From Candidatus Melainabacteria bacterium (GTDB lineage Bacteria; Cyanobacteriota; Vampirovibrionia; Gastranaerophilales; Gastranaerophilaceae): a stretch of 64,000 nt of DNA. Made by a program: the position numbers and the translations under genes. The notes beneath the pieces were generated by a model. It searched no databases and was not told where the DNA came from. It worked only from the letters and a program-made list of their open reading frames with translations. Within the stretch, counting starts at the first letter, position 1; every line of letters begins with the position of its first letter. The stretch spans positions 868,001 through 932,000 of the forward strand of contig CP091731.1 in NCBI GenBank assembly GCA_022009935.1, read 5' to 3'. Positions 10,804-21,334 of this stretch are shown in pieces.

Positions 10804-11925
10804 ATGATACCTATTTTGGATACAAAACGTCAGTATACAAAAATACAAGATGAAGTTGAAAAAAATGTTCTTGAAGTTTTAAGAAGCGGTTCTTATATTT
10901 TAGGAAAATACAATAAAGAACTTGAAGCAAAAATGCAAGAATATATCGGTGTAAAACATTGTGTAACCTTAAATTCGGTACTGATGCACTTCATTTGGCT
11001 CTTCGTGCTTTGGATATAGGAAAAGGTGATGAAGTAATAACTGTTGCTTTCACTTTTGTTGCCACAACAGAAGCAATTGGAATTGTTGGTGCAACACCTG
11101 TTTTTGTTGACATCGACAATGATACATTTGATATTGACACAAAACTTATTAGAAAAAAATTACACCAAAAACAAAAGCCATCATACCTGTTCATTTATAT
11201 GGTCAACCTTGTCAAATGGATGTAATTTGTGACATCGCAAAAAGATATAATTTATATGTTATTGAAGATTGTGCACAAGCAATTGGCGCCAAATTTAAAA
11301 GGTCAAACAGTCGGTTCTTTTTGGTGACATTGGCTGTTTTAGCTTTTATCCAACTAAAATTTAGGTGCCATGGGCGATGGTGGCATGATTTCAACAAACA
11401 GTGAATACTTAAAAAATAGAGTTATAGCTCTTCGTAACCACGGTGGTGCCGTTCGTTATTACCACGATGAAATAGGAGTAAATTCTCGTTTGGATGAAAT
11501 TCAAGCGGCTATTTTAAACGTAAAATTTAAATATATTAATGAATGGAACAAAAAAAGACGTGAAAATGCATATCGTTATAATGAACTTTTGGCACCTTAC
11601 AAGGATTTAGTACAAACACCGGTTGAAGGAAAAGATACAGAATGCATTTATCACCAATATACAATTAAAATTGAAAATCGTGATGAAGTTCACAAGTTGC
11701 TTCAAAGAAAATGGTATAGGTGCAATGCTTTATTACCCTGTACCACTTCATTTCCAAAAAGTTCACGACTATTTAGGATATAAAGAAGGCTCTTTGCCTA
11801 TTACTGAACATAATACAAAAGTTGTTCTTTCATTGCCTATGTTTCCTGAACTTACTTTTGATGAACAAAAACAAGTTGTTGACACTTTAATTAAATGCAT
11901 TGAAAAAACTAAAGCAAAAGTTTAA
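10804..11925 (+). CDS. DegT/DnrJ/EryC1-type sugar aminotransferase (frameshifts)
   Basis: A PLP-dependent enzyme that aminates a nucleotide-activated keto sugar for surface polysaccharides. Family marks: LDTKRQY start, GVKHCVTLNSGTDALHLALRAL, AFTFVATTEAI, PVHLYGQPCQMD, EDCAQAIGAKFKG. The PLP lysine lies in FYPTKNLGAMGDGGM, then HQYTIK and the C-terminal YYPVPLH. Breaks are near 10977, 11157, 11300-11360 and 11707. The repaired length is about 373 residues. The start ATG 10804 has GAGGGAG eight bases before it. A second, earlier Shine-Dalgarno (AAGGAGAAG) precedes a six-codon ORF (MREYRL) whose TGA overlaps this ATG. The gene ends at a strong terminator. Confidence 0.9.
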
Positions 11926-11940
11926 ATATTATAATAAAAA

Positions 11941-11985
11941 ATAAGGGCGCAACGCATTAACTAATGCGTTGCGCCCTTATTTTTT
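11941..11985. terminator. Strong bidirectional intrinsic terminator
   Basis: A near-perfect 19-bp inverted repeat centred on AC (ATAAGGGCGCAACGCATTA and its complement) is followed by T6 and preceded by an A run. It ends the aminotransferase transcript and can also work on the other strand. Confidence 0.92.
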
Positions 11986-12061
11986 ATCGCATAATGTTAT
12001 TCGACGTAATTAATATATTTGATTATGTTGAATTAATAGATTTTATGTTAAACTAAAACTT

Positions 12062-12951
12062 ATGGAAGAAATAAAACTACCATATGTATGTATTTTAGGT
12101 GGCGGAGCAGTTCGTGGTTTAACTTATATCGGTGCATTAGAAGCTTTAAAAAATTAAACGTCGATATAAAAAAAATAGCCGGTTCCTCCGTGGGTTCAAT
12201 TTTTGCAGCTTTTTATGCTGTTGGTTATAATACGTCAGAACTTACCGAAATTTTTGAATCTGTTAATTTTAATATTTTTAAAGATATAAATATTAGTCTT
12301 AAACCACAACTTGGAATAAGTAAAGGTGAAGTATTTTACGAATTTGTGAAAACACTATGTTGAAAAAAAGTTCTATGGCGAAAGTTATTCAAAAAATAAC
12401 AATTCTCCTGTAACATTTAAAGATATAGACATGGATGTTTTATTTTTGCTTCTGATTTAACAAATTGTGAACCCAAAATTTTTTCAAAATATACAACACC
12501 GGATTTTGAGCTTGCAAAAGCTGTTCGAATTTCATCTACTTTACCTGGACTTATGACACCTGTTGAAATTGATGGTAATTTGCTTGTTGATGGCGATTTA
12601 ATAAAGAGTTGGCCTTTGTGGTTAATTGATACAAATTTAAATCCTGAAAACTATCGTGTTTTGGAATTTCGTCTTGAAGGTACAAGCCCTAACAATAATA
12701 ACGAAATTAAAGGCTGGATTAGTTTTGCTAATACTGTCATGACATGTTTATCAGGATGGGCAACAAAACATTTAATTGACTTATATGGCAATAAAGATAA
12801 ATTTGACTATATTGTTATCGACACAAAAGACCTTATTATTATGGATTTAAATATTTCCAAGTCTCAGAGAAATAAACTTATTGAACTTGGTCAAGATGCC
12901 ACTTTAAACTATTTTAAAAAGAGTTACCTATTAAAAAAAACAAACTTTTAA
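12062..12951 (+). CDS. Patatin-like phospholipase (frameshifts)
   Basis: A lipid acyl hydrolase with the Ser-Asp dyad of the patatin/RssA fold. The N-terminal oxyanion loop is GGGAVRGLTYIGAL, the nucleophile elbow is GSSVGS near residue 41, and the catalytic Asp is in LLVDGDL (DGD in place of the usual DGG/A). There is no signal peptide, so it should act in the cytoplasm or at the membrane surface. Breaks are near 12155, 12355-12400 and 12437. The repaired length is about 297 residues. The next small gene starts 3 bases after its stop, so the two are probably cotranscribed. Confidence 0.85.
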
Positions 12952-12953
12952 AA

Positions 12954-13286
12954 ATGTATTCTAATATTTTAAATATATTGATAAAAACAGAAGATAAAAT
13001 CACAAAAGCCAAATATATTGAAGCAAAGTATGAAATGCTAGAACTTTTTTATATATTATGTGATTTGAAATATATTATTGACACAACTGTTGCAAATAAA
13101 ATAAACGATTTTTATAAACTTTATATTGACTCATTATACGATATTCCAATATTAAATATACATAAACTTCGCAATAAATCTATAATTATTGCTAAAATTA
13201 TGGACATAATAAAAGATTTGCGGTTTAAGGAAAAAGAACTGCTTCAATTTAATATTGCATTTTTAAACTTTAATAAAAATTTATAA
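12954..13286 (+). CDS. Small hypothetical protein, partner of the patatin gene
   Basis: An intact 110-codon frame beginning 3 bp after the patatin stop, with no Shine-Dalgarno of its own beyond the end of that gene, which suggests coupling. The product is helical, rich in Ile, Leu, Lys and Tyr, and lacks cysteine-rich or membrane motifs. I recognise no family. The tight spacing suggests a role with the lipase, but this is an inference. Confidence 0.6.
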   Translation: MYSNILNILIKTEDKITKAKYIEAKYEMLELFYILCDLKYIIDTTVANKINDFYKLYIDSLYDIPILNIHKLRNKSIIIAKIMDIIKDLRFKEKELLQFNIAFLNFNKNL

Positions 13287-13354
13287 AATATGTAAAATTT
13301 AGTTTTTACATTTGCAAAAATTCCTATTCTTACATATTATTTGTTAAATAAAAA

Positions 13355-13498
13355 ATGAAGAGATGGAGTGTTTTCAAATTGATAAAGGAAAATACCTTAA
13401 AATTTTGTAGAAATTATTGTAATATTATTTATCAAATTTTAAGTTATTACACAATAAGACCGATAACAAAAATGAAACTTAACGAAAAAATACTTTAA
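13355..13498 (+). CDS. Possible small ORF (48 codons)
   Basis: The ORF starts MKRWSVFKLIKENTLKF and is basic and aromatic. No clear ribosome-binding site precedes it. Further Lys/Asn-rich codons continue in another frame to about 13605, so it could be one longer gene broken by an indel, or simply non-coding. It is the only coding candidate between the patatin unit and adhE. Confidence 0.25.
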   Translation: MKRWSVFKLIKENTLKFCRNYCNIIYQILSYYTIRPITKMKLNEKIL

Positions 13499-13581
13499 CT
13501 TTGAGGAGCAAAAAAACTAAAAATACTGATTTTATAAATCAAAACACAAATTATAATACTGACATTAAAAAATCTAAACAT

Positions 13582-13610
13582 AAAAAAAAGGAGATTAATA
13601 AATAATCTCC
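13582..13610 (-). terminator. Intrinsic terminator of adhE
   Basis: On the minus strand an 8-bp perfect stem (GGAGATTA/TAATCTCC, 5-base loop) is followed by a run of T. It lies about 50 bp beyond the adhE stop. Confidence 0.85.
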
Positions 13611-13662
13611 TCAAAATATTATGCTGAGAATGTTATACTCAAGCAGTTATATCAAATTGAAA

Positions 13663-16312
13663 TTAATTTGTATCACCTGAGTAAGCTTTTTTGAACACTT
13701 CACGAATTTCATCCATCAACGGATAAGCAGGGTTTGCGCCTGTACATTGGTCATCGAATGCCAATACAACAAGTTCATCCAATTTATCGTTAAAGTCTTT
13801 TTCTGAAATTCCATATTCTTTAATTGATAGAGGAATATTGATATCCTTTTTCAATTGAGTAATTGCATTTATCAACAATTCAACTTTTTCGTTGTCATCT
13901 TTGCCGCCCAAATTAAGTTCATCAGCTATTTGACCATACTTAGCCTTAGCATTAGGGAATTTATATTGAGGGAAGATACACTGTTTGCGAGGGCAATCAG
14001 TTGAATTGAAACGTATAACTTGGTTGATAATTAAAGCGTTTGCAATACCGTGAGGGATGTTAAAAGCAGCACCAAGTTTGTGAGCCATAGAGTGGCACAA
14101 GCCAAGGAACGCATTTGCAAAAGCCATACCGGCCAAGCAGCTTGCATAGTGTATTTTTTCACGAGCAATAGGATCATCTTTTCCGCCTTTATATGAACGT
14201 GGCAAATAACGGAAGATTAATTTTGAAGCTTCCAATGCAGGTGAATTTGTAAAGTTTGTTGCTAGAGCTGAAACATAAGCTTCAATAGCGTGAGTTAAAG
14301 CATCAATACCTGAAGCTGCACATAATCCGGCAGGCATAGTATCAACAAAGTTAGGGTCAATAATAGCCATATTTGGAGTCAATGCATAGTCTGCAACAGG
14401 GTATTTAACGTGAGTTTTGTCATCAGTTATAACTGCAAAAGGTGTAACTTCAGATCCTGTACCGGATGTAGTTGGAATAGCAACCATCATAGCTTTTTTA
14501 CCTAATTCAGGCAATTCGCATATACGTTTGCGGATATCCAAAAATCTCATAGCGATATCTTCAAACACAGTTTCAGGATGTTCATACATCAACCAAACAA
14601 TTTTAGCAGCATCAATTGGAGAACCGCCACCCAATGCAATGATTACATCAGGTTCATATGTGCGAACCATAGACAAAGCATCATTGATAGTTGAAATTGT
14701 CGGGTCAGGTTTAACGTCGAAGAATATTTGATAATCAACGCCTATTTCTTCCAACACATTTGTTACGTTGTAAACAGTACCTGAATTGAACAAGTATCTG
14801 TCAGTAACGATGAATGCACGTTTTTTACCTTTTAATTCTTTCAAAGCTAAATCAGTAGCACCTCTTTTGAAGTATACTTTTGGGGGAACCTTAAACCACA
14901 ACATATTTTTCTCTCCTCTCAGCAACAGTTTTATAGTTTAATAAGTGTTTAACACCAACGTTTTCAGAAACTGCGTTGCCGCCCCAAGAGCCACAACCCA
15001 AAGTCAACGATGGTTCAAGTTTGAAGTTGTATAAATCACCTATACCACCTTGTGAAGAAGGAGAGTTAATCAAGATACGGCTTGTATGAAGTTTTGCCGC
15101 AAATTTGTTAATTCTGTCTTGTTTACGTTCATCAGTGTATAAAACAGATGTATGACCTGCACCACCTAAAACAACCAATTCGTATGCTTTTTGAACAGCT
15201 TCATCAAAGTCGCTTGCACGATAAACAGCCAAAACCGGTGACAATTTTTCATCGTGAAAATTCTTCAGCCAAATCGATTTTTGTAGCTTCACCCATCAAA
15301 ACTTTTGCTGTTTGAGGAACTTCAACTCCAGCCATTTCAGCTATTTTATAAGCAGGTTGTCCAACAATTTTAGCGTTCAACTTGCCGTCAATAATTATTG
15401 TTTTAGCAACTTTTTCTTTTTCTTTTTTGCTCAACAAATAACCGCCACGATATTGGAATTCTTTCATAACTTCATCATAAACACTGTCAACGATAACAAC
15501 TGATTGTTCTGAAGCACAAATCATACCGTTATCAAAAGTTTTTGACATCAATATTGAAGAAACAGCCATTTTGATATCAGCAGTTTCATCAATTATAGCA
15601 GGAGTGTTACCAGGGCCAACACCTAAAGCCGGTTTTCCTGATGAATAAGCAGCTTTAACCATTCCGGGACTACCTGTTGCCAAAATTGTAGCGATACCAT
15701 CGTGAGTCATCAACATGTTTGTCAATTCTAATGATGGCGTATCAATCCAGCCGATAATATCTTCAGGTGCGCCTGCTTTAACAGCAGCTTCCAAAACAAT
15801 ACGTGCAGCTTCAATTGTACATTTTTTAGCACGTGGGTGTGGAGAGAAAATAATACCGTTTCTTGTTTTTAATGTTATTAATGATTTAAAATTGCTGTTG
15901 ATGTTGGGTTTGTTGTAGGAATAACACCTGCAATAACGCCTAAAGGTTGTGCAACAATTTTAATTCCGTTTGGCTTGTCTTCTTTAATAATACCGCAAGT
16001 TTTTGCGTTTTTGTGTTTGTTGTATATATATTCAGAAGCAAAATGATTTTTAATAACCTTGTCTTCCACAACACCCATGCCGGTTTCTTCAACAGCCATT
16101 TGTGCCAAAGGTATTCTCATTTTGTTTGCAGCTAATGCAGCTGCTTTAAAAATTTTGTCAACTTGTTCTTGAGAGTATGTCTCAAAAATTTCCTGAGCTT
16201 TTTTAACACGTTTAATTAACGCATCCAATGCTTCAGGAGTGTCCACCACATTTGACTTGTTGAAAGCTTTTTCAAGTTTTTCAACGTTTTCGGTTTTTGT
16301 TGTTTTTGTCAT
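13663..16312 (-). CDS. adhE: Bifunctional acetaldehyde-CoA/alcohol dehydrogenase (frameshifts)
   Basis: AdhE reduces acetyl-CoA to acetaldehyde and then ethanol, regenerating NAD+ in fermenting cells; it forms long filaments (spirosomes). The N-terminal aldehyde dehydrogenase half carries IPTTNPTST, GVGPGNTPA and the catalytic Cys in FDNGMICASEQSV. The C-terminal iron-dependent alcohol dehydrogenase half carries GGGSPIDAAK, PTTSGTGSEVTPFAV and the metal-binding HSMAHKLGAAFNIPHG. Breaks near 14905, 15270 and 15840 split it into four frames; repaired length is about 880 residues, as expected. The start ATG 16312 has AAAGGAGA upstream. Confidence 0.95.
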
Positions 16313-16383
16313 TTTAAACTATCTCCTTTTTTATTTCGGTTATAATGTATTATTTTTATCGTGATTTTAATCCCTATTTACAG

Positions 16384-16411
16384 TATATGACAAAAATAAA
16401 AGAATTGTCAA
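16384..16411 (-). promoter_or_regulatory. Promoter of adhE
   Basis: On the minus strand, TTGACA (complement of 16406-16411), a 16-base spacer and CATATA (complement of 16384-16389) lie about 70 bp before the adhE start, leaving an untranslated leader of roughly 60 bases. Confidence 0.65.
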
Positions 16412-16740
16412 CAATTTTATTGTAAACTTTACACTTTTTAAACTGTAGCTGTTTTCATAGTGACACCTAAGGTATATCACTATAAATTAAAAACTACTCT
16501 ACAAAACTATTTCGACAAAGCTTTCTTGAACCTGTGGTCTTGTTTGTAAAATATTTTTTTGAGGGATTAGGAGAGGAATTTATCCCTTTGCAAATAATAA
16601 TTATGGTGAAACAAATGGGTTTGGCGACAAATAAAAACTACGCCCGTTGCTTCTCAATCAGAGTTAATATATTGTATTTATTACCGTAAAACAAAAAAAA
16701 TACTGCTTTAATACAATATATTTCAAAACCTGAAAAAACA
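16412..16740. other. Intergenic region between adhE and csoR
   Basis: About 330 bp with no convincing ORF on either strand and no strong hairpin. It separates two divergent promoters. Short frames on the minus strand (16638-16826) lack a start signal and overlap the csoR promoter. I see nothing else supportable here. Confidence 0.5.
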
Positions 16741-16741
16741 C

Positions 16742-16769
16742 TTGTATTTTTTTCAAAAAGTTTTATAAT
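16742..16769 (+). promoter_or_regulatory. Promoter of the csoR-ATPase operon
   Basis: TTGTAT at 16742-16747, a 16-base spacer and a perfect TATAAT at 16764-16769. The G/C palindrome of the repressor begins five bases after the -10 box, so bound repressor would cover the start of transcription. Confidence 0.75.
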
Positions 16770-16773
16770 AAAA

Positions 16774-16794
16774 ATATCCCCCATGGGGGGATAG
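16774..16794. promoter_or_regulatory. CsoR-type operator
   Basis: The palindrome TATCCCCC-AT-GGGGGGATA stands out in this AT-rich DNA. CsoR/RcnR-family repressors bind such G-tract inverted repeats. One extra G makes the arms unequal and may be a base-calling error. It lies between the -10 box and the csoR start, in the right place for autoregulation. Confidence 0.75.
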
Positions 16795-16818
16795 ATAAAG
16801 TTACCAAAAGGATAAAAT

Positions 16819-17094
16819 ATGTGCAAAGTCTCAAATCACCAAGAAAACAAAGCCGTTATAGACAGAATATCAAGGGTTTGCGGACATTTGGCTTCAATAA
16901 AGAAAATGATTGAAGAAAATCGTGAATGCAAAGAAATTTTGACACAAATTGTAGCTTGCAAATCTGCAGTCAACAACATTGGAAAAATATATTTAAACGA
17001 CCATATAAATCATTGTGTCAAAAACGCCATAAACAATGGCGATGAGGCAATTCTTGAAGACTTGAGTGACATAATCAATAAGTTTGTTAAATAA
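16819..17094 (+). CDS. CsoR/RcnR-family metal-sensing repressor
   Basis: A 91-residue all-helical DNA-binding protein that leaves its operator when it binds metal, normally Cu(I) in the CsoR branch. The typical start region IDRISRVCGHLASIKKMIEE is present. The likely metal ligands are Cys37 (NRECKEIL), His62 and Cys66 (DHINHCV), which match the Cys-His-Cys set of copper-sensing CsoR; His65 is an extra candidate. The gene is intact, has AAAGGA upstream, and is followed 18 bp later by the P-type ATPase it presumably controls. Confidence 0.88.
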   Translation: MCKVSNHQENKAVIDRISRVCGHLASIKKMIEENRECKEILTQIVACKSAVNNIGKIYLNDHINHCVKNAINNGDEAILEDLSDIINKFVK

Positions 17095-17112
17095 TTATTG
17101 GAGAATAAAGTT

Positions 17113-18983
17113 ATGTTAAAAGAAAAAATTGACAAATTAAGCACACTTCCTTATGTTGTAATTTCAGGTATTTTTTCTGCTTTTGAGCTTCATTCTAATG
17201 TTGGGAAAAATCAAACTTGCTTTCAATCCTGTTTGGGTGACAATTTTTATTTCAGGCACTCCAATGTTTTATTATGCTTTAAGAAATATAATAGTAAATA
17301 AGAAAATAACTGTTGCAGTACTTATTTCTATTGCCATTATTTCATCAATATTTATAGGAGAATATTTTGCCGCTGGTGAAATAGCCTTTATTATGGCGTT
17401 GGGCGAACTGTTAGAAGATTACACAATAAAAAGAACAAACAAAGGAATAAACAGACTCATATCAATTTTACCTCAAAAAGCACGCATTGTAAGGGATAAC
17501 AGTGAATATTCAGTTGATTTGGAAGATGTAAAAATCAATGATATTGTACGTATAAAAGAGGGTGAAACAATTCCTTTTGATGGAACAATAATAAAAGGCT
17601 CAACACAAATTGACGAAAGTACAATCAACGGAGAATCTTTGCCAAAAGACAAATTAGAAGGAGACATAGTCTACAGCGGTACAACTAACGGTTTGTATGT
17701 TATAGACATCAAGGTTGACAAATTGACAAAGGATTCTTTATTGCAAAAAATGATTGACCTTGTTCAAGAAGCAGAGAAAAATAAAGCTCCAATAGCAAGA
17801 ATAATAGACAAATGGGCTTCATACCTTGTTCCTATTGCTTTATTGCTTGCAATTTCTGCATATTTTATTACAAACGATATAATTCGAGCTGTTACAATTC
17901 TTGTTGTATTTTGCCCTTGTGCACTTGACTTGCAACTCCAACTTCAATTGCTGCAGCTATTGGACTTGGAGCTAAAAATGGCATAATAATCAAAAGTGGC
18001 ACAGCTTTAGAGCAAATGGGCAAAATAAACGTTGCAGCTTTTGACAAAACTAAAACTTTGACCTTTGGACGTCTTGGAGTCAGCGATATAATTTTATTTG
18101 ATAATGATATTAATAATAACGATTTTTTAAAATATGTTGCCTCAATTGAAAAACTTTCAAACCACCCTATCGGTTTATCTGTCTATAATTACGCACTAAA
18201 TAAAAATGTAAATGTTTATAATGATGTTGATAACTTTGAAAGCATTTTAGGACGAGGAATAAAAGCTAAAATAAATGGTGATTGGGTTTTATGTGGAAAT
18301 GTTGAATTTATGAATGAAAACAACATTAACATTAATCAAAATATAAAAAGATGAGGTAACAAAAAACACAGATGACGGCAAAATTGTTATAATTTGTGCA
18401 ATAAACAGCTTTGTCAAAGGAATAATTGTTTTGAACGACATTGTCAAACCGCAAGCTGCAAATGTTATTAACTATTTAAAAAATAACGATACAGATGTAG
18501 TGCTTTTAACAGGGGACAGCAAAAAAAACATCAGATTATTTTGCTAAAATGTTAAATATAGACAATGTTTATGCAAATTTATTGCCAAATAACAAAGTTG
18601 ATATTATAAAAAAATATCAAAAAGAAAACAAAACAGTGCTTATGACAGGCGATGGAATAAACGATGCTGCTTCTTTGAAAACTGCAAATGTTTCAATTTC
18701 GTTCGCTGATTTGGGAAGTGATATAGCTGTTGATGCAGCAAACATTATTTTGCTCAATGACAATTTAGAAAATATTATTTATCTAAAAAAACTTTCTCTT
18801 TTGACCGTAAGCACAATTAAATTTAACATTACTCTTTCAATGATAATCAATTTTATAGCAATATTTTTGTCTATATATGGCATATTAACCCCTGTTACAG
18901 GTGCATTATGGCATAATGCAAGTTCGTTGCTTGTAGTTTTGAATGCTTCAATGTTATATAATAAAAAAATAAGTTTAAAATAG
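17113..18983 (+). CDS. Heavy-metal P1B-type ATPase, probably copper export (frameshifts; DKTKT motif)
   Basis: An inner-membrane metal pump without an N-terminal metal-binding domain. In order: N-terminal membrane helices, the ESTINGESLP actuator motif, the CPC metal site (FCPCAL), the phosphorylation motif, HP in NHPIGLSV, LLTGDSKK, MTGDGINDAA, and two C-terminal helices ending HNASSLLVVLNASMLYN. The phosphorylation site reads DKTKTL in place of the almost invariant DKTGTL (codons 18043-18060). Breaks are near 17200, 17930, 18352 and 18530; repaired length is about 620 residues. The substrate is inferred from the CsoR partner. C-terminal residues do not clearly match the classical copper or zinc subclasses. 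Confidence 0.85.
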
Positions 18984-19109
18984 AAAAAATGAACTTTTTG
19001 TAACAAAATTCGTTTAAAAATACAGATATGTTATAATATTAAATTAATATGCGGCAATCCTTTTTAACATAATTAGAAAAAGTAATAAAATGGGAAAATG
19101 GAAACAAAT

Positions 19110-19146
19110 AAAATAAGCACACGATAGTCCGTAATATAAAAAAGGA
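19110..19146 (+). repeat. 37-bp leader repeat, copy 1
   Basis: The stretch reading AATAAGCACACGATAGTCCG and then ATATAAAAAAGGA is matched by a copy at 21189-21225 with about six differences. Both end in the ribosome-binding region of a gene in the TonB/ExbB cluster. Confidence 0.55.
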
Positions 19147-19156
19147 GATTGTTTAT

Positions 19157-19847
19157 ATGAAGAAAAAAATTTTAAGCTTATGTTTACTAAGTACTTTTAT
19201 GTTATTAAATGTGAATATGATAAATGAAGCATATAGCCAAAGTTCAACGACAAATCAATCATCACTTCAAGGTTATGTCATGGTTATTCCAAGCGGAACA
19301 TCAATTGCAGCTATGACACAAAGTGAATTAAGTTCGGCATATTTAACACTTGGACAAAGTGTAAATTTGACATTAAATCAAGATTTTTATTATGGTGGCA
19401 AACTTGTAGCACCTTCAGGTTCAGTTGTAAGCGGCAATGTTATTCAAGTGAAAAAAGCGACCCACGGTGGGATAAACGGGAATTTAAAAAATAAGATTTA
19501 CGCATATAACAACAACGGGTGGTCAAATTATACCAATTTCGGGTATAATAAAAACAGAAGATAATACAGGCTTGCTGGTAGGTTCAACGGCAAAAGATAC
19601 AGCTGTTGCGTATGCAAAGGACGTGGCTGTTGGAGCAGGTGTTGGAGCTTTGGCAGGTGTGATAATCTCTCCATTGGCAGGGGGTAAAGTCGGTCGCGGC
19701 ACTGCTTTGGCTACAGCAGTTGGCGCAGGAAGCGGATTGGCAAAGTCTGTTTGGGATAGAGGGGTTGATGCCGTAATCCCTTGCGGTTCAATGATTAATA
19801 TCATAATTGACCAACCTATCACTTACACTCAAAGTAACCGATATTAA
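19157..19847 (+). CDS. Exported glycine-rich protein of unknown function (one frameshift)
   Basis: A signal peptide (MKKKILSLCLLSTFMLLNVN...EAYSQ) with AAGGAG ten bases upstream. The mature part has a beta-rich segment (IPSGTSIAAM, LTLNQDF, GGKLVAPSGSVVSG), then a glycine/alanine-rich hydrophobic stretch (AVGAGVGALAGVIISPLAGG) and ends in a second beta segment (MINIIIDQPITY). The 'PSGT...LNQDFYYGGKLVAPSGS' layout recalls the beta-barrel domain of TrbI/VirB10-like or other envelope proteins, but this is weak. The break lies near 19495. The gene precedes the TonB gene, so an envelope role alongside it is likely. About 230 residues. Confidence 0.65.
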
Positions 19848-19922
19848 TAATACAATCGGGTGATTTAAAATTAAGTTTGTGTTATATAAACTTAAAGTAC
19901 TATAAATGAATTAGGTTATTAT

Positions 19923-21130
19923 ATGTTTTTACCAAAAAATGAAATAGAAGAAAGTATAAGCAAAGACGAAAATCAATCAAAAGGGAATGTGACTATTATT
20001 GTGAAACCTGAAGACAAAGAGATTTCAATGAAGAAATCCATCTTCATTTCAACAATACTTCATCCTCTTGTTGTATTTTTAGTTTGGGGTTTGACGGCTT
20101 TATTGATATTGTTGGGTATAATCGTTCCAATATTCAATAAACCGCAATTAAAAAGGATATTACGTTTACATTGGTGACAAATCCTGAAGCAACACCGATA
20201 AATAAACACACCAAAAACAGGTCAGACAGAAACTCTCGAGCCGGTGGCAAGCATGACCCGACAAAGCGAGAATCAGAGCCAAGACCGCAAGCGGCAGCAG
20301 CAAAGCAACAGCAAAAAGCTTCTTCACAACCAAAACAACAACAAAATCAGCAACAAAAAGTGAAGCAACAACAAACACCAAAACAACAAAATAAACAAAC
20401 AGCACAAAAACAGCAAAATAAAGTTCAACCAAAACAAGCAATAAAACAAGAAACAAACAAACCAACCAATGCACCAAAACCAAATAAAGTTGCGACTTCG
20501 CCTCGTCCAAGTGTTGCACCGAAAAATAAATTTGCAATTGAAGTGCCAAAAGTAAATCCAAATAGCAAACCAGGGGTTCATAGCGGTCCTGTGGCTTCAA
20601 ACGGAACAAGCAAAACAGGAAGACCATCAACAAGCGGAAGAGGAAAAACCTCCGGTGGCTCGAATATCTCGATCCGGTGTTGATGCCAAGCCAAGGCGGC
20701 AGTTCGTCAAACGGTTCATCATCAAGAGGAAACGGACGTTTTAATTCGGGTGGTTCTTATGGAAGTTCAGGCAATGCAGGCAATCCAAGCCCGGGTAATC
20801 CAAAAGGCGCCCCTGGAATTGATGCAATTCGTGAACCTGACTTTGGGCCTAAGATGAAAGAAGTTGAACGACGTATCAAGGCAAACTGGTCACCACCAAA
20901 CGGAGGACAAAGTAAAAAAGTTGTGTTGCTTTTTCACAATTGCTCGCGACGGTCGTTTGTTGTCGCTGAAAATAGCTAAATCGTCAGGGTTCAAAGCTGA
21001 TGATGATGCGGCGATAAGTGCGGTTAAGCTCACTGCTCCATTCAGACCCTTGCCGCCTGAGTATAAAGGTTCAAGCGTTGATATTAACTTTACGTTTGAC
21101 TTCTATGCTTCAAGTGCAAGAAGGTATTAA
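19923..21130 (+). CDS. TonB/TolA-like energy transducer with a Gln/Lys-rich linker (frameshifts)
   Basis: After a short cytoplasmic N-terminus there is one membrane helix (LVVFLVWGLTALLILLGIIV), a very long periplasmic linker and a C-terminal TonB-like domain (IKANWSPP, VVLLFTIARDGRLLSLKIAKS, DDDAAISAV, APFRPLPPEY). TonB uses the proton gradient, through ExbB/ExbD, to power outer-membrane receptors. The linker is unusual: instead of Pro-Lys/Pro-Glu repeats it is packed with Gln, Asn and Lys (QQQNQQQKVKQQQ), then Ser/Gly-rich. Breaks are near 20150, 20675 and 20930. About 400 residues after repair. ExbB and two ExbDs follow. Confidence 0.85.
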
Positions 21131-21188
21131 TAAGGGCATAATATATTAAAATTTAACAAAATCATTCCACGTTGGTGGATGAGAACAA

Positions 21189-21225
21189 AAAATAAACACA
21201 CGGTAGTACGTTATTTAAAAAAGGA
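21189..21225 (+). repeat. 37-bp leader repeat, copy 2
   Basis: Matches 19110-19146 (AATAAACACACGGTAGTACG core). It lies about 110 bp before the exbB start in the otherwise empty gap 21131-21334. Confidence 0.55.
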
Positions 21226-21334
21226 AAAGGATGAAAGCAAAAGAATGTGAAAGCAAATACTAAAAAGCATCATATCATCCTAAATAAAAGGAAAAGAAAA
21301 AAAGTAGTATAATAATAAAAGAAAGAGGATAATT

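Noticed and set aside
16638..16826. Minus-strand ORF before csoR
   Set aside because: It covers the csoR promoter and operator, has no start signal and no recognisable protein pattern.
20166..20633. A 155-codon Leu/Val-rich ORF on the minus strand
   Set aside because: It is the antisense shadow of the Gln/Lys-rich TonB linker (CAA/AAA read backwards gives Leu/Val/Phe) and lacks a start signal.
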